Positions 33,209-46,910 of a stretch of 64,000 nt of DNA are shown here, piece by piece (within the stretch, counting starts at the first letter, position 1; each line of letters opens with the position of its first letter). The translations under genes were made by a program, and so were the position numbers. The notes under the pieces were generated by a model, which ran no database searches, was not told where the DNA came from, and was given only the letters and a program-made list of their open reading frames with translations. The DNA is taken from the NCBI GenBank assembly GCA_010015805.1, contig ML978123.1:1736001-1800000 (forward strand), written 5' to 3'. The DNA is from Rhizodiscina lignyota (taxonomy: Eukaryota; Ascomycota; Dothideomycetes; Aulographales; Rhizodiscinaceae).

Positions 33209-33286
33209 AGGCTTCTTGGAGGTGCTAGGGGTACCTCTAATAGAGACTCTGAGAACTGTTCGCTCTCTGGAAAATAGCTCCTTCGG
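33209..33286. repeat. Dispersed repeat relic, copy 1
   Basis: About 78 bases that match 55506-55582 at roughly 55 of 75 aligned positions by hand, including GCTTCTTG, TAATAGAG, CTGTTCGCTC and CCTTCG blocks. Both copies directly follow a tandem array. The element family is not recognised. Confidence 0.55.
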
Positions 33287-33742
33287 ATTTATCGCGCTCG
33301 AGTATGCCAGTTATGAGAATGGGCAAAAGCCCATATTCACTAGTGGCGTAGACATCACAGCCGAACACGCAGATACGCAGCTCAAGAGGAAGAATCTCAT
33401 TTGATCCCGAGCCTTGTTTTTTTGGCATTCGTACATCAAGAGAAGCGTCGAGAAAAAGAGACCAATTTGAAAGAAATGGGGGTGAAAGGAAGAAGCCTAG
33501 AGCCACTGAGCCGGTACTATAAAAGACCCGCAAGGCCCAGAACCAGACTGACGTTCTAATCCGAGGTGGAAAAAGCTATCCCTACGTATACCTTTCGAAA
33601 TGTTTTGCGCCTGGCTACGCCCGGCCCCGTCCGCATATCGCACATTATGCCCGCTGTAACGTGACCCTTTCCCCAATCTTCGTTCGTATCAGAAAAGTAG
33701 CAATCCTCCCGCCCACGAAAGCGCAACTGCTGCTGGTCATGA

Positions 33743-35285
<1,543 letters not shown>

Positions 35286-37227
35286 GGTGAAGATGGTTGA
35301 CGCGATCCGTGAACGCAGAGAGAGATAGTGGTAGGTTGGTGTGTGGTCGTAGTGGGGTAGGTGAGCGCCGCAAGCTTGTTCGCGGCCGGTTTCTATGTGA
35401 AAAGTCGCTAGTGGAAGTTGCACGCGGCACGGAGGGGGCAAAGTCGATGCGCGTTCGAAGCGGTGAGTGCTCCGCGGCGGCGACGACGAAGTGGTCGATT
35501 GGGAGAAGGTTGAATATGAGTGTGGGGAGGCGAGGAAACAAGCGCAGCTGGCACTTTCGGCTTCGTGTGTTGTGGAGAGCAGGCCCGCCCAGGAAACAAG
35601 TGTGGCGTCGGACAGCCACACGTGGAATTGAGCACCGACGGTTGGCTGGGCGCGAAAATAAAGCTAGATTTCGAGGATCACTACGACTCTGTTGTTCCTG
35701 GCGGAAGACAACGGGAGGCACTGAAAAGGAAAAGGCACGCTGCGCTGGATGCGACATCCTCTGTCATCGACGATCCGCGATCGAAGCACACCATGGCTGA
35801 TCAGCAAACCTGTTACTGTTTGCGCGCGGAGCCATGCAAAAGCACCTTCAATTCGAAAGACAACGCCCGGGCATCAATCCTCCAACTCTCCTCTACGCAG
35901 AACCAACTGCTCTCGGGACTATTGAAAGGCCTGGCGCCATCTTGCCATGAGGCGCTCAGCATTCGCCGATACGTCATCGCTGCATTGGCCATGGACAATT
36001 CATTTCTCCCATCCACTCGTCGGGCAGTAGCAGCGACTCGTTTAACCCCCAATGCTTGCCGGGAAGGGCCAATATGGGAACTGCCAGCATACTGTCAAGA
36101 TTGACAAGCTGGACGAGCTCGCAAGAGCGCTCAATTGGCTGGGTATTGCAGCCGCAGGAAACAACTCCGTTTGCTCGTGGCCGTTGAGCACGGCGGTCAC
36201 ATGGTATGCTGTGTACCATGTTCCATAAGCGACGCTGCCAAACTGCCGAACGATTCTTATATTTACGCAGAGGCATTCCATTCACCGGCACAATACTTCG
36301 AATCACTTCACGCCGGACAGTTTGTTCACATGCTCGGATACACGCCGGACATGGGAGAGTTGCGACAGGCTACGCTCAGCGAAGAGCAAAAGCAATTTGA
36401 AACCGGGCCAGCACCTGTTTGGAGGGTCAAAGGCCATTCAAACGACTGATACCATAGTTGAGATCCAGTGTCGAAGTCGGTCGTGTGATCGTACCCATGA
36501 TAGAGAGCTCTCGCTTGCTTGGACGCGGGTAAGCTTTGCGGTGGGATGGGCTGAGGACGGGAGCAGCACGAAGATCGGGGAGAAAGGTCACGGAACTGCC
36601 GACCAAGCAGACTACTGTCGATTGTAGGTATTTCTGGCGCTGATTGCCTACGGAGCCCTTGAAGAGCTGGATGACTCGGATCCAACGCGAAGTGCGCAGC
36701 ACAAAAAGGGCGCCGGCCGCCAGCTTTAAATTCTTTCGGACCTGACGGCTAAATCGAGCTGCACCATTTCCTTTTTCGTTGTATAAGCTGGCGCGGGAAT
36801 AATCAGACAATGGCGCACTGCGAATGATTAAGCGCGCGATCTGGACTCTGTTCTTGCCGAGCATTCCAGCAGCGCGCTGCGGCTTTGTCTTGACTGAAAC
36901 AAAGCTTGTCGCCGACAAACAAGTGCAAATGCAAATGGCATGATGGCATGTAGCACACCCAACTGGGCGCGCCGCCACGGCAAGCCCGACAAGGTGCGTG
37001 GGAGATTCAAGCGCCGGCCGAATGAGGTGAGGCGAGAGGCCAAGGAGGGCGAAGGAATGGAGCGGTAGTTACGTGAGGCTGCTGAATCAAGCATTGCAAG
37101 AATCTTCTTCTCCCTGCCTCTGCAATAAAATTAAACAGCCACGGAGGGACGAAGAATGGTGGAGCGCGCTTGGAGCCGGCACGAGGAATCCCGCAAGCAG
37201 CGGGCAGATCCGCCTGAGCAGTGGTGA

Positions 37228-37258
<31 letters not shown>

Positions 37259-38047
37259 GCTTCTGCGAGCAGCTTTAAGTTACTACAGCATATTTGCAAT
37301 TGCGCTGAGGGGTCAGGCATACGTCGCCCGCGCCGCGTCTTCTGCGTGATTTGCCTCTGCGCGCGCGCTGAAATCAGTACATTTCGGCCAGCCTGTCTAC
37401 GCATCACCTAACCCTCTCCTCCCCACTCTCGTGCCGGTGCGAGAGGAAGGATAAAAGACCAGACACTACTCCGTGCTAAGTAGGGGTCAGCACCGACGCC
37501 CGCACGCTGGAGAACAAGGGCCGAGCGGGCGGTTTACATTTGCCTTGCCTCGCGGGGATCTGCTGGGCTTGGGTCGCTCGGCTGGCCAGTGCACAGCAAA
37601 GGCGAACTGCGTTGCTGCGTCCTTTCAACCACCGACACCAGCATCCACCCTCACCACCGCTCCATCAACCCCAAGACTCCCGCTCTCTCACATTGCCAAC
37701 GTCCGCTACGCTCCTCCGCCTCCTCCTCGACGCCTCTGCCGAGAATCCGCGCCGCTCATCGACGACCTCGTCAGCCTCTGAACCTCCGCCGACGCCTTAC
37801 TCGGCCCAGCTGCACAAGCTCCATCCACGCCCTGCCAGCCCGAGCAACGCTGCGCCTTTAAGCACCCAGTTTCGCACGTCACTGCACCCGGAGCATCATC
37901 TATCGTCGCCCCTCTCCCTCACTGCCAGCTCGCTCCCGGAGCTCCTTGCACAGCTCGCGCTGCACCAAGCCCTACATCGTACGACTTTTCACCGTACTGA
38001 GAGGAACATAGCAGCTCAGATCGCCCACGAGAGGTGGACCACGCACG
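35286..38047. other. 2.8-kb divergent region between two signalling genes
   Basis: Many overlapping frames on both strands (up to 194 codons) reflect high GC, but none shows a domain, a signal peptide or a splice pattern. The right half should carry the long leader of the G-alpha gene: GATAAAAG at about 37450 and pyrimidine-rich DNA at 37600-37950 precede the ATG by up to 600 bases. An (ATG)10 microsatellite lies at 37228-37257. Confidence 0.5.
37228..37257. repeat. (ATG)10 trinucleotide microsatellite
   Basis: Ten perfect ATG/TGA-phase triplets. On the minus strand they would read as a histidine run, but the surrounding frame is not a convincing gene. Confidence 0.9.
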
Positions 38048-39464
38048 ATGGGTGCGTGCGGTAGCACAATCAACGATGACCAGGAGCAGAAGAAACGGAG
38101 TCAGGCCATAGACCGGAAGCTGGAGGAGGACTCGCGGAGATTACGGAGAGAATGCAAGATACTGCTCTTAGGTTTGTCCCCATGCCATCAATTTGCTAGC
38201 AATGCGTTTCTAATGTGCTTGCGACATCTAGGCTCTGGCGAAAGTGGCAAGTCGACGATTGTCAAGCAGATGAAGATCATACACCAGAATGGCTACACGG
38301 TGGATGAATTATCGATGTACCGGCTCACCATATACAAGAACGTCATAGACTGCGCAAAGTCGTTGATTGGAGCGATGCGCCAGTTCGACATCGAGCCGGA
38401 GAACGAGGGAAACGCCGAGTACTGCGACTATCTCATGGAGTACTCCGTTGACCCCGACCCCGAAAAGCCGTTGGAGATGAAGGTCGGACAAGCTGTCAGC
38501 TCATTATGGAGAGATCCTTGCGTGCCAAAGGTCATGGAGCATTCAAGCGAATTCTATCTGATGGATTCGGCGCCTTAGTATGTCAAGTGCGCTTTTCGGA
38601 ATTGTGCGCTACTAACTATCATCACAGTTTCTTTGAAGAAGTCAACCGAATCGCCACGCCAGACTACATACCTCAAGAAGCAGACGTGCTGCGAGCGAGA
38701 ACAAAAACGACGGGTATATACGAAACGAGGTTCACCATGGGGCAGTTAAGCATACAGTGCGTTCCACATCGTTCCACACACAGAGTATCTCTGCTAATCG
38801 TATCACAGCATGTTTGACGTAGGAGGCCAAAGAAGCGAACGGAAGAAGTGGATACACTGTTTTGAGAACGTCACATCGATTATCTTCTGCGTGGCACTGA
38901 GCGAGTACGATCAGGTGCTTCTGGAAGAAAGCAGTCAGGTATGGAGTCTAGTAACATTTGAGGCAATAACTGGCTTTAGTTGACTTACGACCAGAACCGC
39001 ATGATGGAATCGCTTGTCCTCTTCGACTCCGTTGTCAATTCGAGGTGGTTCATGAGAACCAGCATTATTCTTTTCCTCAACAAAGTCGATCTCTTCAAGC
39101 AAAAATTGGCCCGGTCACCTTTGGGCAACTATTTCCCGGACTATTCGGGCGGCAATGATGTCAACAGAGCTGCAAAGTATCTCCTCTGGAGATTCAATCA
39201 GGTCAATCGAGCACACCTGAACCTATATCCACAGTAAGTACTCAGTGCGGTCGAAAGGAAGCTTTCACAGACCTGCGCGTGTTCCTCTTTCATCGTTTCA
39301 CATTCTTTTCTTAGAAATCCACATGAAAATCGTTGTGGGGAAATGCGCTGACATTATACTGCAGTCTCACCCAAGCAACCGACACTTCAAATATACGACT
39401 CGTCTTCGCAGCGGTAAAGGAAACAATCCTACAAAACGCCCTAAAGGATTCGGGCATCCTATAA
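38048..39464 (+). CDS. gna-3: Heterotrimeric G protein alpha subunit, group III (Gna-3/GanB type)
   Basis: Six exons, 38048-38171, 38232-38577, 38628-38756, 38809-38938, 38995-39233 and 39365-39464, give 355 residues. MGACGS carries the N-myristoylation glycine and a palmitoylation cysteine. The P-loop GSGESGKST is formed across the first intron. [12 protein letters not shown] (switch I), [12 protein letters not shown] (switch II), LNKVD and TQATDT complete the GTP-binding site. The start ([20 protein letters not shown]) and the end (ALKDSGIL, no cysteine four from the end) mark group III, the fungal Gna-3/GanB class that signals nutrients to adenylyl cyclase. The last intron (131 nt) is about twice the usual size. 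The neighbours are Hog1 and a zinc-cluster regulator; no functional link is implied. Confidence 0.96.
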
Positions 39465-40771
39465 CAGATCAAGTCTCCACCTTGCTTTCTCATACCGGGG
39501 TCTGGATTCTCACACTCGAACACCGTGCCAAGCCCTCCGAAAAGACCGCTTTTCTCCGGATCCCCGAACTAGTCCGCTCACAAGTCGCCGTTCACATATC
39601 ACAGCACCAACTGATCGATCGCCATGCACGCCCTTTGACTTAATGTCAGTCATCGTGACTCCTTCTCATCACCACAAATTCGCCGATATCAGAATCGCCA
39701 ACCCGTCTGATCGGGCATGTTCCGTCTGATCGGACGTCTTCCGTCTGGTCGGGCATGTTCCGTCTGATCGGACACCCTCCGTCTCGTCCGCTTTCTCCTT
39801 CTCCTCGGAGCACGCGTGCCACTCTCCCTACACCAGTGGCAGAACGTGCGGCATATACGTTTTCACGAAACCATAATTTTCTCTTCCACAGTCTGTCTCT
39901 ACATGACCGGGGTTCTTCGCCATAGCCACACCAAAAGCGCAGCCGGAGTTAAACACTGTGTTCCAGTCTTTTGTCCATTGGGGCGGGTTTTCGGAAGCCA
40001 CTTCATTTCCTGTCTCTGTTCCGCACATGGGTCGTCGCTTATTCCTTTTTTTTTTCTCTCTGGAGCCGGTGTCGGATTTTATTTTTTTGGGTGGCGACGG
40101 GAAAGGGAAACTCTCGCAATACGCGAATGCACTAGCGGATGTCTGTCATGTCACATTTTCTCCTTTCACTGCTGATTTTCACCCTAATCGAAATCGTAGT
40201 CCAGTCGAGTCGTTTCTTTGGTCATGCTGTTGTGGTTTGCGTCGTGATGTGCAAAGCGAAGCATCGATGCGAGCTGACGAGTGAAGAGGAGTCAATACCA
40301 GAGTCGCATCAGAAGCAATTGGAGGATTAGCGCTGAAGATCAACGGTCTTGTGGTGGTTGGGGAGGAGTGCGGAGCAGGTGGAGCAGATATGCCCCCAAG
40401 GACAAAGCGCACACGACAGAGAGATGAGCGTTTGGATCTAAGACGAGCAGACATTTGGGAGCTGGCATATTCATTGGGATCTAAAGTCTCTTTTCCTTTT
40501 ATCATGCCCGAGCCAATGTACCCGGCAAAGTGTGACGGGCCTTTCTTCAAAGGAGCGAGGCGTTCTGTCGTGTCTTTTGCGCACCTTATATTCTCGTTCG
40601 TGCCTCGATAGCGAACCAGTTGCGGTTTTGACGCCGCGAGCTTGACCTTTTGCCGTAGAAGCAAATGATACGATCCCGATTCACTACGTATTCAGCATGG
40701 ATCAGGAACCTGTCATGAAGTTGAATTCGTGTTTCTTTTTTTTCTCATTACAGATTATCGCTCCCGTTGAG
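39465..40771. other. 1.3-kb non-coding stretch after the G-alpha gene
   Basis: Holds the 19-nt tandem array at 39703-39790 and several T- and A-rich runs (for example near 40045-40090 and 40735-40745). It lies downstream of both flanking genes. No gene seen. Confidence 0.5.
39703..39790. repeat. 19-nt tandem repeat, about 4.6 copies
   Basis: Units begin at 39703, 39722, 39741, 39760 and 39779 (partial), with CCGTCTGATCGG followed by a variable GCATGTT, ACGTCTT or ACACCCT. Units alternate GGGCATG and GGAC forms, so a 38-nt higher-order unit is possible. The array starts 238 bases past the G-alpha stop. Confidence 0.85.
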
Positions 40772-43378
40772 CTATCGTACACTGACGCTGTGTCCGCCGG
40801 GGCTGTTTGTGCTCCCCGTCCCTGACGCCGTCGGACCAAATCCCATACTGTGCCTTTTCCCTTCTCCACGCTTATCTCGTTCTGGGTCGAGTTGTCGTGG
40901 CAGCAGCGCGGCGAAGCGGTCTGCCAACTTCTGGCGGACTTCACTGCCCTGGCCAGGAGATGCGGGATAATTCGTACTTGTAATTTGAAACATCTCTACG
41001 AAGCGTCAGAACGTTGCCGTGTCCTGGGGTGAAGTGGCGGGAACTTACCAAGCATCAAGCTCCCGACATGCCAGTACTTGGCGAACCTCGAGATCGTCAT
41101 TTCCAGCAGGTGTTTTATCATACCCTCCTTCGAGTGTTCCTGAATCTTGCTGGAGCACCGCAGGAAGCTCGTGTACGGGCCCAGAAGCATGCACACAATG
41201 AACGGATGGGCAAGCGGAACATGATCGGGCGACCAAGCTCTCACAGCGCGCATGATTGACGCAAGCAGCGGCCGACACCGCATAAGAGCTTCGTCGTCTG
41301 GGTCCATTGGCTTGCTTTCCGAGGCAGGCGTCGAGGCGCGCGAGTATGTGTCTATGTGGATGAAAAAGGACCGGGGGCCCTGCATCATCAGATGCAGGCA
41401 GATGACCCAGTTGTCGAAATCGACCCAGTCGGGCGAGAAGCACAGATTGCCGTTCTCAATGTCGAACTCGTCGGGCAGGCTCATGGCGAAGCACGAAACG
41501 GTGGCCTCCATCGTCTCGCGGAACTCCGGCGTCAGAGAGCCCTTCATCGCCCACTCGTGCGCAAACATGTTCAGCGCGTTCGCGACCAAGTACCACGCGT
41601 GTGGATTCCGGTTCTGGCTGCCCTTGAGCGACTGCCACGCGCTGAGGGGGTCTGGGTCGAGGAAGCCGGATGAGATCGGCTGCTGTGCGAACCAGTTCTT
41701 GTCGGGGGCGGGGAGGAGGACATGCATTCTGTTGCGATCGATGTTGACGGGTCGGTGGGAGAGGCAGCTCCCGAAGTTGTCCAAGTCGAGTACTGCCCAC
41801 CATACTCTTCGCAGTTCCTCGCGGGCCGCCCATTCGGACGGTGAGAGGTCTGGGTGGCTTTCTGTTGGACCGACAAAATCCTCGTCCACAGTGTTGAGGC
41901 CGATGAAGTATGCCATTCTACATGCAATTCCGGTCAAGAACCAGGCCTGTAGGTTCGGCCCCCGAGAGAGCCAGTAGTAGCCACTCAGCACTACCCCTTG
42001 CAACGAGGAGACCGTGGGAGATTCATCTATGGCCGCGAGGACATATCGTTGTATAATTGACTGTGCTTCTGCTGCGAAGGGCCTCCCCCGATCCTTTGGT
42101 GGAATGCCACGGAAGAACTCGGATGTAGAGAATCTAGCGGCTAGAGCGAACATTCCGTTCAGGATGAGCGCATCTTCCATACTTAGATTTTGATATCTCA
42201 TGTTGTCTCCTGCGTCTCGAGAGATGAATCTCGAGACGAACCGCGGCTGGTGTAATATCTGTGTCCAGCCATGGATTTTTCGGAAGTATAACTGAACCCT
42301 ACTACAATCAGCGTCTGCTGCGCCAGCTCAATTGTTAATAACTCACAAGTGATCTGCTACCATTCCAGGTATCGATAGATTGAAAGTAGATGGAGGTATT
42401 GCACTTCCATACGTCGCTTCTTCGTCCGCTGAATCGTATGAAGTACCCATGGTTTCCACCAAGGGAAAACCAAGGTCCATCGAGCCATAAGTAGAACTTT
42501 GCTGCGGCACAGAGGCCGGAGCGTAACTCGAATAGTCGCGTGGGAGATTTGGCGCATCTGTTGGTTGATCTGGAATTTGATTAGAATACCGAACTTGACG
42601 GGAAACTCTTTCCCTAGCTTCTGGCGGAGATGCTCGGCCTACCATCAAAGAACGCGCCGTCAGGTAGCGGCATCAACAGCTCGTCGCTAGAAAAGGGGAA
42701 GTTAAGAGAGGGGAACGACTGGAAGAAGGACGCTACAGACGGATCGCCGGTCCATTGCTCCTGCTGCTGCTGCTGCTCGGTGGTGAAACCGGCGTTGGGA
42801 ATACCGCCGGGGACCTGGGCGGCGATGGGCGCATTGTGGGACGCGGTGCTGAAATTTAAAGGAATATCCTGCTGTTGAGAGGGTGGTGTAAATCCCAGAT
42901 CTGAATCGTTCGACGAATTCAAAAGACTCTTGTCGACGATCTGTCCAGAGTTGATCAAGTCCAGCAAACGATCTGTCCGTGTGTCAGCGGATGGGTTGTT
43001 GGTTGAGCGAAACCTCCTCACCAATTTGCTGATTCCTCTGTCGCTCCCTTTCTGGATCTTGCCCTTCCTTCGAGACTTTGTTTCGAAAAGTCGGAGGCTT
43101 TCGTCTTGTTGGAAAGACGCAATCGCTGCCAGTCCGGGCACAAAGCGAGCAAACGGGACGCTGCATGTCACCTAACCCACATTCATCGGCCTCAGCTCTC
43201 CACATTGGGTTCTATCACCGACGTACATTTGGTCTTCTTCCTAAAATCAAACAATCAATGTCTGCAGAATGGTGAAAAAGGGGGTAACGCCATACCTTTT
43301 GCACTCTTCGCACGCCCGATGCGGCAGCGTCCTCGCCATTGGCAGTACGTTCGATGCAACATTCTGCTGCTCGTCCAT
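40772..43378 (-). CDS. Zn2Cys6 transcription factor, 757 aa, with a 14-nt exon
   Basis: Seven exons on the minus strand: 43378-43296, 43240-43227, 43171-43022, 42972-42643, 42569-42347, 42298-41049 and 40995-40772. The zinc cluster is spread over three exons: ACEECKR, then KKTKC through a 14-nt exon, then DMQRPVCSLC and ARTGSDC, with perfect 2-6-6-2-6 spacing after splicing. A linker with Gln runs follows, then the regulator domain (LVQLYFRKIHGWTQILHQPR, MFALAARFS, ELRRVWWAVLDLDNF, SHRPVNIDRN). The tail is basic and disordered (DRFAALLPRQLDPERDKRGE). MDEQQ was taken as start; an internal ATG 13 codons later is possible. Targets are unknown and no obvious cluster partner is adjacent. Confidence 0.85.
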
Positions 43379-44441
43379 ATCTATAACTCCATCCACGAAT
43401 TGCAAATAATCCAATATCAAAATGAAAGACAGCAGAACCACGACGAGTCGACAGGCTTAATAAGGGCTTTCATAATGACGGCGTGTACCGCCTCCACACA
43501 AACTCCGCGCTGCATGTACTAAAGGGCGGTACGGAGAAAGTGCGAAAGACTATAAAGAGACTATGTTAGTTCTGATTCAGAGACTGGATTAAGTTAACGC
43601 GCCTTAGGATAAACTTGCACAAACGTCAGTGGCCAAGCTGTGGTTGCGGCGTTAACCAGACCACACTCCCGGCTCCGGATAGCCTTTGATGCGTTGCGGT
43701 TGAAAAGTTCTGACTAAGACTAGGGCGGACAGGAGAAGGCGAGAGTTTTGTCAGCAGCCATTGGATAAGCGACACTGGTCTTGCGAGGCTTGACTTCGAA
43801 CCTCAAGGCACCAGCGCTCGTGGGATGTGCGCCAGGGTGCGTCGGAAAGAGGAGTGGTGCACATCACGGGCATTCCGAGATTCGTCCCTGCTGCGCTTTG
43901 CTTCGCCGACCAAACTGACAAGGCACGGCTGGGTCGCTCCGAGTCGGCCGACGTACGAATCGGGTTATCAAGGCGAGACGGTACTTAGTTGCCTGCAGGG
44001 TGCACAGAAGGAGCTAGTATGCCGAACTTTGACAGTGTGCCTGTCTGCCATTTCGCTATGATTCCATATCATCCTCAACTCGTTTCATTTAAAGCCCTGC
44101 GCGAGCCCTCTGATCGCATTCTATTGAAAGAGCAGCTGACTCATCCCCATTGAAAGAAACCCGACTTTGACGTGAATCATTGTATTTAGGCCGCCCTTTG
44201 CTTCCCTAACGTTCGCAGCCGTCAAATGCTCTGAGGAACTCCTCTCCTTCGACAGCCTAAACAATAAACCGATGATTCCTCGCACGCAATGCAAAGCAGA
44301 CTAATAAACCACTAGAAGCCAGGTCAGAGTACATGTTGTACCTCTGAGGAGAGCATACCGAGGCATCGTGGACGGTACGGCCGTGCATCGGTCGACAGCG
44401 GCATCCCGAAATGAACCTAATGGGGTAACGAATAGCTCTGC
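43379..44441. other. 1-kb intergenic region
   Basis: Promoter side of the 757-aa regulator and 3' side of cullin-1. It holds one isolated TCGGCCG at 43944-43950. No coding pattern seen. Confidence 0.45.
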
Positions 44442-46910
44442 TCAAGCAAGGTATCCAAGGTTGTCATCCTCTAGACGCTCCAAGTACTCCTTTTCCAGCA
44501 GCATGTCGATGCACCACTTGATATCTGACACCTTCGGCGTGAAACGGCTCTTGATCTGCGCGATAGTCTCGCTGACAAGCTGGCTGTGCTTCATCTTCTT
44601 CCTAGACTTCATGATACGCACTATAGCGGACTGTTCAAGATATTCGTCAGCATTGAACGTTATTTTGGGATGGAAGGGGGCATTGCTACTCACCTGCATC
44701 AGCAGCTTGCGGTCCTCCTCGATGGTCTTATGTGTATCCTCTACCTCCTGCTTCTGTTCGCTCTTGATATTGATGTTAAGGTTAATCTTAAGCTTCTTGT
44801 TCTTGAATCCCTGGTTGATACTGTAGGTCGTGCCACTCTCCGGCTTGCCACCCTCCGGAGTCACATTGAACACCCTAGCCCTAACGCAGATGGCAATGCT
44901 CGGGTCAAGAGTCTCTGGAGCGATCTGCGTGGTCTGCTGAATCTCATCGTACGAGATGGTTTCCTTCTCGTTGAAGAGCAGGAGAACGGCCATTTGGTAC
45001 GTTGACACCTGGAACGTGTATGGGATCTTGTTCGTCTTGACGAAGTTCGCTTTCACCTCACCCTTGCAGAGCTGCCAGAGCCAGGTAAGCTTGCGGCCGG
45101 CGTGCTTGTGGAGGTAGTAGTTCTGGAAGCGATCCCGCATCTTGACGATCTCTTGTGGAGGAACAAAGCCATGGGCAGGAGGGGTAAGAGGCCAGAAACC
45201 CGTGCCCAAGATATGGAAGGAAGTATCGACAACGTTCTTTGCGTCCTCGGCGCCAAGCTGCTCAGACTGCCAGTCGCGATACTCGGTGTTGAGATCCTTC
45301 GAGGTTTGGATGTCCTGGAACATACGTTGGAGCTTGTTAGTGTACTCGAAACCGCAAGCCTCCTTGAGCTTTCCAATCATGCTAGTCTCTGCGTCATCAG
45401 ATGCAGATGAGGTCTGGACGAGACGCTTCGCGAGCATTCGAGAGTAGAACTTCTGGAAGACGTCCTTGTCCTCAATGTACTTGAAGACAACCATAATTTG
45501 CGTCAGCATCTTCTCCATGTCATCCTCCTCGCTAGCCTTGGCAGACGACTTCTTGAGCAGCGTGTCGGTGTACTTGGCAAGAAGCTCAGGGGACTTCGTC
45601 GAGCCAGACTTGCAGACTTTGTTGCGGTTGACAAACTCCTTGCAGGCGTTGTCCAGAGACCGAACAAACTCAGACTCGCCGTTGAATGCCTTCTGGACTA
45701 GGTCGTGATACTGAGTGTGCACCTCCAGGAGCGCGTGGACGTAGATTTTCGGGTCCATGTTTTCGCCATCTGCTGCAACCCTCTCCACAGCTGCCAAACC
45801 AGCCTTACGAACGTGCGTCTCAAACTTGTTGCGAAGAGGATCCAAGCCGTCTGGGATGCGCGCCAGCAGCTTGTACATGCGACCAAGATCCTCCTGGCGG
45901 TCATGGTCCAATAGGTTCTGAAACTCTTCACGAAGAGTGATCGAGTGTGCAGCAATCATGCTCTGCTCGCATGTTCGCATAAGCGGTCCCGTGATTTCTG
46001 ATAAGAGATACAAGGAAACACGGTCCTTCTCTTCCTGAAGCCTAGTCTCCGCCTTCTTCATGTACTCAACAACGGTGTTCTCGGCGAGGAAATCGTTCGA
46101 CTCCTTTTGATAGTACTTCGCAGTCGCCTGAAGGAATGGAGCCTCGAAAAATTGCTTGTACACGTCCAGGGTAGACTTTGTGCTATCCGACTCATCCAAG
46201 CCCAGGGATACGAAGGAGTCAACGACGCTCTTGATCTGAGACTGCTCGATGGTCTCACCATTGCGCTGCTTCTCTACCAGGCGCAGCACAGAGTCCATCA
46301 CACTCTTCTGAGTCGCTAAGAACATGTCCTCCTTCCAGCGCACCAAGTGCAGGGTGTAGATGTCGTAGATGTGCTTCTTGCCCTCATCCATTTCGCGCTT
46401 CACCCAATGTCGGTTGAGGTATCGGAAAAGGTGGTTGTTGTACGACGCAGCCATCGTGTAGCGATCCCACTCTTTGATGTAGAAGCTGAGGAGCGCTTCG
46501 TCGTTGTGCTTCTTGGACTCAGCGTGGACGCCTCCTAGGTGCTTTTGGAGGTAGAGGATGAGGTGGTTGTAGAGATCCTCGCCGAGTAGGTGTGCTGGAT
46601 AATAATGAATACTTGTATTGAGCGAGGGATTAGTGGTATACCCACCGCCTCCACGGTTGTGAGGGCTGAACTGGCCGGTTCCAACAGCCTTCTGCGCCGT
46701 GCAGAAGTTGTGAATCGCGGTGTACAGGCCCATGTACGTCTTCATATCCATGCCCTTCTTCAAATCGCTCATGATACGGTCAACGCCGAGTTCGAGATAT
46801 CGCCACCTGCTTCGGAGTTAGTAAAACACAGTGAATTCGAGTCGGAGAACTTGCGTAGCATCGCTATCTTCCTTGTTGGGCATGGGCGGCATGCCTTGGA
46901 TAGCAGCCAT
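44442..46910 (-). CDS. cul1: Cullin-1 (SCF ubiquitin ligase scaffold)
   Basis: Three exons, 46910-46855, 46806-44694 and 44630-44442, give 785 residues. DATWRYLELGVDRIM, formed across intron 1, and YMGLYTAIHNFCTAQ are the Skp1-adaptor end. The middle carries cullin repeats. The cullin-homology domain starts near KYTDTLLKKSS and includes FQKFYSRMLAKRLV and MFQDIQTSKDLN. The winged-helix end has the neddylation site IVRIMKSRKKMKH and finishes YLA. It is the scaffold of SCF ligases together with Skp1, Rbx1 and F-box proteins. Intron 1 has a GC donor (GCAAGT). Intron 2 (44693-44631, 63 nt, GTGAGT to CAG with a CTGAC branch) is a multiple of three and stop-free, so a read-through form would gain 21 residues just before the neddylation helix. 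Confidence 0.96.

Larger units (their letters stand above)
32674..33742. other. Repeat-bearing intergenic region
   Basis: Apart from the array at 33114-33193 and the relic at 33209-33286, a 98-codon frame on the minus strand (33533-33237) overlaps the relic. I see no intact gene. Confidence 0.5.

Noticed and set aside
35297-36627. Several frames of 100-194 codons between Hog1 and G-alpha
   Set aside because: High-GC overlapping frames on both strands without domain or codon-like regularity.
37087-37407. Minus-strand frame with an eleven-histidine run
   Set aside because: The run is the ATG microsatellite read on the other strand; the rest has no gene-like feature.
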